NCBI GenBank assembly: GCA_902590395.1
Contig: CACIWQ010000008.1
Location: 1 to 51,665 of the forward strand
DNA length: 51,665 nt
Direction: 5' to 3'
Source: an uncultured Pelagibacteraceae bacterium
GTDB taxonomy: Bacteria > Pseudomonadota > Alphaproteobacteria > Pelagibacterales > Pelagibacteraceae
Below, in pieces: positions 47,328 to 51,665 of the stretch. Position numbers and translations under genes: made by a program. The notes below the pieces were generated by a model, which saw nothing but the letters and a program-made list of their open reading frames with translations, had not been told where the DNA came from and made no database searches. Position 1 is the stretch's first letter; each line of letters opens with the position of its first letter.

Positions 47328-47894
47328 ATGCTTCTTTTTGTTGGTCTAGGAAATCCAAATCCAAACAATTCTAATAATCGACATAATGTAGGATTTACTG
47401 TAATTGATGCCATCAATACAGAATTTAAACTATCCAAACAAAAACCAAAATTTAAAGGTTTGTTAACAACTGGAAAAATTGATGAACAAAAAATATATGC
47501 AATAAAACCACTCACTTTCATGAATAGTTCGGGTTTATGTATAAAAGAACTTATCGATTATTTTAAAATAGAACCAAAAAATGTTTTTGTTTTCCATGAT
47601 GATATGGATATTGATATTGGAAAAATTAAAGCAAAATTTGGCGGAAGCAGTGCTGGGCATAACGGAATAGAATCAATAGATAAAAATATAGGAAAAAGTT
47701 ATTCAAGAATTAGAATAGGCATAGGACGACCCAAAAATAATTCTGTTGCAGCTTCCGATCATGTTTTAGATAATTTTTCAACCGATGAAAAACAAAATGT
47801 TGAAGAAGTAACCAAAAATATTGTTGGTTCATTGTCAGCTTTAATTAAAAAAGATTTGGACCTTTTTTCAAGCAAAGTTAATCAAAAACAATAA
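47328..47894 (+). CDS. pth: Pth, peptidyl-tRNA hydrolase
   Basis: 188 residues. It releases peptides from stalled peptidyl-tRNA. VGLGNPNPNNSNNRHNVGF carries Asn and the catalytic His near residue 21; KPLTFMNSSG and VFHDDMDIDIGKIKAKFGGSSAGHNGI hold the conserved Asn and Asp. The stop overlaps the ychF start by one base (TAATG). Confidence 0.96.
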   Translation: MLLFVGLGNPNPNNSNNRHNVGFTVIDAINTEFKLSKQKPKFKGLLTTGKIDEQKIYAIKPLTFMNSSGLCIKELIDYFKIEPKNVFVFHDDMDIDIGKIKAKFGGSSAGHNGIESIDKNIGKSYSRIRIGIGRPKNNSVAASDHVLDNFSTDEKQNVEEVTKNIVGSLSALIKKDLDLFSSKVNQKQ

Positions 47895-48967
47895 TGGGTT
47901 TTAAGTGTGGAATTGTTGGTTTGCCCAATGTTGGGAAATCAACATTATTTAATGCACTAACTACATCAAAAAAAGCTCAAGCAGAAAATTTTCCTTTTTG
48001 TACTATTGATCCTAACGTTGGAATGGTTGCTGTTCCTGACGAAAGACTAAATAAAATATCTATAATTTCAAAGTCTGCAAAAAAAATAAATGCCGCTATA
48101 ACATTTGTAGATATTGCCGGTTTAGTTAAAGGCGCTTCGAAAGGTGAAGGTTTAGGTAATAAGTTTCTCTCTCACGTTAGAGAAGTGGATGCTATTATTC
48201 ACTTAACGCGGTGTTTCGACTCTGAAAAAATACAAAATGTAAATAAAAGTGTAGATCCTATACGTGATCTTGAAATTATTGAAACTGAAATTTTATTATC
48301 TGACCTAGAGTCTTTGCAAAAAAGGCTCGAAAAAAGTAATAAAAAAAAATTAGAAAAAGATGAACTGGATTTTTTAGAAGATTGTAAAAAATTAATTAAT
48401 GATGGAAAAAAACCTGAAGAATTAAAAAAAAAATACCATAAAGATTTAATAAAAAAATCAGCTCTTTTATCTCTTAAACCAAGAATAATTGTATGTAATG
48501 TAGATGAAAAAAGCTTACCAAATGGGAACAAATACTCAGATGTTTGTAAGAAAAAATTCCATGATGAAAATGTAATTATTGTATGTGCAGACATAGAGGA
48601 TCAAATTATGAGTCTTCAAGCAAATGATAGAAAAGATTTTATGCTTGAATCTGGGATAAAAAGCACTGGTTTGGATAATCTAATTAAAACAGGTTATGGA
48701 ACTCTAGGTCTTAGTACTTTTTTTACTTCTGGTCCTGAAGAAAGCAGAGCTTGGACTATTGAAAAAAACTCAAAAGCTGTAAATGCTGCTGGTGTGATTC
48801 ATACAGATTTTAAAAAAAAATTCATCAGAGCCGAAACCGTAACAAGCGAAGACTTTATAAAATATAAAGGTTTTAATGAATGCAAGAATGCTGGAAAATT
48901 AAGACTTGAAGGAAAAGACTATTTGGTGGATGACGGAGATGTAATGTATTTCAGAGTTGGAAACTGA
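47894..48967 (+). CDS. ychF: YchF, OBG-family P-loop ATPase
   Basis: 357 residues, slightly shorter than the usual 363. The P-loop is GLPNVGKST at about 8-16; the switch regions [25 protein letters not shown] follow. ICNVDEKS stands in place of NKxD, fitting the ATP preference of YchF. The C-terminal TGS domain shows [29 protein letters not shown] and [13 protein letters not shown]. It binds ribosomes and affects stress responses. It is coupled to pth by a TAATG overlap. Confidence 0.97.
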   Translation: MGFKCGIVGLPNVGKSTLFNALTTSKKAQAENFPFCTIDPNVGMVAVPDERLNKISIISKSAKKINAAITFVDIAGLVKGASKGEGLGNKFLSHVREVDAIIHLTRCFDSEKIQNVNKSVDPIRDLEIIETEILLSDLESLQKRLEKSNKKKLEKDELDFLEDCKKLINDGKKPEELKKKYHKDLIKKSALLSLKPRIIVCNVDEKSLPNGNKYSDVCKKKFHDENVIIVCADIEDQIMSLQANDRKDFMLESGIKSTGLDNLIKTGYGTLGLSTFFTSGPEESRAWTIEKNSKAVNAAGVIHTDFKKKFIRAETVTSEDFIKYKGFNECKNAGKLRLEGKDYLVDDGDVMYFRVGN

Positions 48968-48972
48968 GTTTT

Positions 48973-49050
48973 TTAAAAAGACAAAATTGTAGCTACAGTA
49001 AAAAACGCAATAACAAGAGACCAGGAAGACAAAAATAGTATTTTAGTCAT
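48973..49050 (-). CDS. Possible 25-residue single-pass membrane protein downstream of petC
   Basis: An ATG at 49050 opens a 25-codon frame: MTKILFLSSWSLVIAFFTVA, then TILSF. It is almost entirely a membrane helix with one Lys at the N-terminus. It lies 174 bases after petC on the same strand, so it could be a late gene of the pet transcript, perhaps a small respiratory-complex subunit. The ribosome-binding site is weak. The rest of this 257-base gap (48968-49224) holds only AT-rich sequence and a small imperfect hairpin. The call rests on hydrophobicity and position only; chance cannot be excluded. Confidence 0.3.
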   Translation of the reverse strand: MTKILFLSSWSLVIAFFTVATILSF

Positions 49051-49224
49051 AAATTATTGCACAAATGGACCTAAAATGAAAAAAGTCCAGTGTAAAAAAA
49101 TAAAAGTGTAAAATATTTTAAAACGCATTTAACGATGATTTAGTATTAGATTGTGTTTAAAATATGAAAAAATCTTAAAAAATAATTAAAATTAAAATTT
49201 TTTTGTCGCACCCATGTGAGCGTA

Positions 49225-50085
49225 TTATTTAAAAGTTTTAGGATCTTCGCCTTCGTATTCTGTCACAACTTTTTCAACTTTATCAAAAGTTTCTTCTTCG
49301 GGTTCCTTCTTTGCCCCAAATCGTGACCATACTTTTTGTTTGCTCATATAGACTAATGTAAGCAATATGATTAAATAAATAATAACTTTAAAACCCATTC
49401 TATGTTGGGCTTCTAAATGGGGTTCTGATGCCCAAACTAAAAAAGCCGTTACATCTTTGGACATTTGATCGACAGAAGCCTGGGTTCCATCTGAATAATC
49501 AACTAGACCTTCTAAAAGTGGTGCTGACATCTTAATCTTGTTTCCCGGCATGTATTTGTTGTAGTAAACTCCATCATCTAACTCAAAACCTGCTGGGGGC
49601 TCTTCATATCCCATGAGAAGAGAATAAATGTAATCTGCGCCACCTGCTCTTGCCTTAGCCAATACAGACATATCTGGGGGGTAGGCTCCGCCATTAGCTG
49701 CTGTTGAAGCCTCTACATTTGGATAAGGTTTTACAAATTTATCTGATAATCTTGCTGGTCTCATAAACATTTCGCCATCGCTATTAGGTCCATCTTCTAC
49801 TTCAAATTGAGCTGCTATCGCCTTAGCTTCTTCGATAGAAAATTCTGGACCACCATTTTCAGATAAGTTTCTATAACTTAGATGTTGCGCGGAATGACAG
49901 CCGGCGCAAACTTCTTGGTAGACCTGATAGCCTCTTTGAAGTGAAGCACGATCAAAGGTCCCAAAAATTCCTTTAAAACTCCAGTTAGTTTTTAAATAAT
50001 TTTTATTTAATTCTTCTGAAAAAGCAGAGAAAGAAATTGTAGAAATAAAAATTATGAAAAGTAATCTATTTAAAAGAACCAACAT
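49225..50085 (-). CDS. petC: PetC, cytochrome c1 of the bc1 complex
   Basis: 286 residues. A signal peptide (about 1-23, ending SFSAFS) exports the protein. The covalent heme site is C60-A-G-C63-H64, and an axial Met is expected in [10 protein letters not shown] or a nearby Met. A C-terminal membrane anchor ([14 protein letters not shown], about 234-250) is followed by a cytoplasmic acidic tail. [18 protein letters not shown] is a cytochrome c1 hallmark. It passes electrons from the Rieske protein to soluble or membrane cytochrome c. It overlaps petB by 20 bases. Confidence 0.96.
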   Translation of the reverse strand: MLVLLNRLLFIIFISTISFSAFSEELNKNYLKTNWSFKGIFGTFDRASLQRGYQVYQEVCAGCHSAQHLSYRNLSENGGPEFSIEEAKAIAAQFEVEDGPNSDGEMFMRPARLSDKFVKPYPNVEASTAANGGAYPPDMSVLAKARAGGADYIYSLLMGYEEPPAGFELDDGVYYNKYMPGNKIKMSAPLLEGLVDYSDGTQASVDQMSKDVTAFLVWASEPHLEAQHRMGFKVIIYLIILLTLVYMSKQKVWSRFGAKKEPEEETFDKVEKVVTEYEGEDPKTFK

Positions 50086-51352
50086 TATCCCCCTCGTAAT
50101 TTGTGGCAGCTTTTTTAAATTTATCCATAAGACCTGATTTATTTAAAACTGGATCAGAGATGCTCATTGGTAACGGATCTGTTTTTTCATATCTTCCAAG
50201 CAATGGAAGTAAAATTAAAAAATGAATAAAATAATAAGCTGTAGCTATTCTTGCCAAAATTAAATAAATACCTTCTGGCGGTTTTGCTCCTAAGTAGCCT
50301 AATAAAATAACAGTAATTACCAATACCCAGAAAAATTTTCTATATATAGGTCTAAAAACTGAAGATCTAACTTTTGAAGTATCAAGCCAAGGTAGAAGCA
50401 TAAGTACAAAAATTGCAGCAAACATAAAGATAACTCCTCCAAGCTTGCTTGGTATAGCTCTTAAAATTGCGTAGAAAGGTAATAAGTACCATTCAGGGAC
50501 TATATGCGCTGGAGTTACTAATGGATTAGCTTCTATATAATTATCTGGATGACCTAAAGCATTTGGTGCAAAAAATACAAACCATAAAAAAATAATTACA
50601 AAAACTAGCAGAGCAGTTATATCTTTCATAACCATATATGGATGGAAAGGCATAGTTTCATTGCTATTTTTTTTAACATCAATTCCTATTGGATTATTAT
50701 TTCCAGGAACGTGTAAAGCCCAAATATGAAGTACAATTAAACCAAAAATTAAAAATGGAAGTAGATAATGTAAAGCATAAAACCTAGTCAAAGTTGGGTT
50801 GTCAACAGAATAGCCGCCCCAAAGCCATGTTGTGATACCTTCTCCGATAAAAGGTATTGCGCTGAATAGGTTTGTTATTACAGTAGCTCCCCAGAAACTC
50901 ATTTGTCCCCAAGGCAAAACATAACCCATAAAGGCTGTAGCCATCATTAGCAAATAAATAATTACTCCAATTATCCAAATAACTTCTCTTGGAGCTTTAT
51001 ACGAACCATAGAACAAGCCTCTAAAAATATGAATGTAAACAGCTAAAAAAAACATTGAAGCGCCATTTGCATGCACATATCTAAGCAACCAACCGTAATT
51101 AACATCTCTCATTATATGTTCTATGCTTTCAAAAGCATGATCTGTATGCGCTACATAATGCATGCCAAGTATAACTCCTGTTACAATTTGAGTAATTAAA
51201 CAAAAGGTTAGTATGCCCCCAAATGTCCACCAATAATTTAAATTTTTAGGAGTCGGGTATTCTTTTAAATGATGGGATAAAGATAAAAGAGGTAAGCGAC
51301 TATCAAACCATTTGGCTAATTTTGTTTTTGGAATATATTTATTTTCACTCAT
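50066..51352 (-). CDS. petB: PetB, cytochrome b of the bc1 complex
   Basis: 428 residues with eight or so membrane helices. The heme-ligating His pairs are seen in [23 protein letters not shown] and in [22 protein letters not shown], and the quinol-site signature PEWY is in [14 protein letters not shown]. It oxidises quinol at the outer site and reduces quinone at the inner site. The N-terminal cytoplasmic part and the ending ([11 protein letters not shown]) are as in alphaproteobacterial cytochrome b. petA lies 7 bases upstream. Confidence 0.97.
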   Translation of the reverse strand: MSENKYIPKTKLAKWFDSRLPLLSLSHHLKEYPTPKNLNYWWTFGGILTFCLITQIVTGVILGMHYVAHTDHAFESIEHIMRDVNYGWLLRYVHANGASMFFLAVYIHIFRGLFYGSYKAPREVIWIIGVIIYLLMMATAFMGYVLPWGQMSFWGATVITNLFSAIPFIGEGITTWLWGGYSVDNPTLTRFYALHYLLPFLIFGLIVLHIWALHVPGNNNPIGIDVKKNSNETMPFHPYMVMKDITALLVFVIIFLWFVFFAPNALGHPDNYIEANPLVTPAHIVPEWYLLPFYAILRAIPSKLGGVIFMFAAIFVLMLLPWLDTSKVRSSVFRPIYRKFFWVLVITVILLGYLGAKPPEGIYLILARIATAYYFIHFLILLPLLGRYEKTDPLPMSISDPVLNKSGLMDKFKKAATNYEGDNVGSFK

Positions 51353-51359
51353 AATAAAA

Positions 51360-51665
51360 TTAGCCTATTTTGATTATATTATTATTTACAAATTCATACT
51401 TAGGTATTTCTAAATTTGTTGGTGCGGGTCCTTTCCTAATTCTTCCTGAAGTGTCGTAATGCGAACCATGGCACGGACAAAACCACGCGTTATAATCTCC
51501 CTTATTATCGAGCGGAACACATCCTAAATGTGTACAAACTCCAACCATAACTAGCCATTCTGGATTCTTTGCCCTGTCCGAATCTTTTTCAGGATCTTTT
51601 AAATCTTTTAAATCTACAGCCGCAGCCTCTTTAATTTCATCTTCAGTTCTTCTTCTTATAAAAAT
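51360..51665 (-). CDS. petA: PetA, Rieske iron-sulfur subunit (C-terminal part, cut by window edge)
   Basis: The last 101 codons are in the window; the frame is open to the edge and starts [19 protein letters not shown]. The [2Fe-2S] ligands are present in VGVCTHLGC and CPCHGSHYD, each with one Cys and one His ligand plus the disulfide Cys. The membrane anchor lies outside the window. As the first gene of petABC, it takes electrons from quinol and gives them to cytochrome c1. Confidence 0.96.
   Translation of the reverse strand: MFIRRRTEDEIKEAAAVDLKDLKDPEKDSDRAKNPEWLVMVGVCTHLGCVPLDNKGDYNAWFCPCHGSHYDTSGRIRKGPAPTNLEIPKYEFVNNNIIKIG

Noticed and set aside
49067-49092. Inverted repeat TGGAC ... 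GTCCA as a terminator after ychF or petC
   Set aside because: The stem is five pairs with a long loop and no T-run follows on either strand.

Overview
This 51.7 kb window is densely coding, strongly AT-rich DNA. Its genes overlap or abut, its Arg codons are mostly AGA, and its intergenic gaps are very short. The gene families point to a streamlined alphaproteobacterium: FtsZ ends in an IPAFLRRQ-type tail, yqeY-dnaG-rpoD stand together, petABC is present, and there is an ELM1-like protein. Size, composition and layout fit a SAR11 (Pelagibacterales-like) marine lineage. That placement is an inference, because no 16S gene is present.

Layout. (1) 1-9588, minus strand: a division and cell wall (dcw) operon, read mraZ, ftsZ, rsmH, ftsL, ftsI, murE-murF (fused), mraY, murD (cut by the window edge). 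ftsZ sits second instead of at the end of the cluster. The promoter upstream of mraZ is covered by three TGGGN boxes at 10-bp steps, the expected MraZ autoregulation signal. (2) 9731-12400: RNase P RNA, an AmpD-like amidase, then divergent mlaA and mlaC for phospholipid trafficking. (3) 12418-19716: a small surface-sugar island of mixed orientation holding glycosyltransferases, Gmd, a nucleotide-sugar dehydrogenase, an epimerase, an SpsF-like cytidylyltransferase and an exostosin-like protein, with a tRNA-Ile2(CAT) inside it. (4) 19731-23971, minus: yqeY-dnaG-rpoD. (5) 24104-28517: carA-carB. (6) 28518-30132, minus: a 2OG-Fe(II) oxygenase-like protein and an ELM1-like protein. (7) 30228-33441: guaC, trxB and convergent aatA. 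(8) 33475-39192: uvrB, a pteridine-reductase-like SDR, folB, uvrC and pgsA, tightly overlapping. (9) 39189-42810: ilvE divergent from a marR / ompR-like regulator / envZ-like kinase operon, sharing one 19-bp palindrome, then a UbiK-like coiled coil. (10) 42871-48967: lgt, a MidA-like methyltransferase, pgeF, prs, rplY, pth and ychF. (11) 48973-51665, minus: petA (cut by the edge), petB and petC of the cytochrome bc1 complex, and a possible 25-residue membrane protein downstream.

Most of the window is core metabolism. I do not see a defence system, prophage, insertion sequence or CRISPR array, and I do not claim a wholly new system. The most interesting points are regulatory and architectural: the bidirectional MarR-type operator between ilvE and marR; the relocated ftsZ under an MraZ-box promoter, with a well-placed Shine-Dalgarno site and a 45-codon upstream reading frame; the loss of three of four zinc ligands in DnaG; the MurE-MurF fusion; MlaA without a lipobox; and the uncharacterised oxygenase/ELM1 pair.
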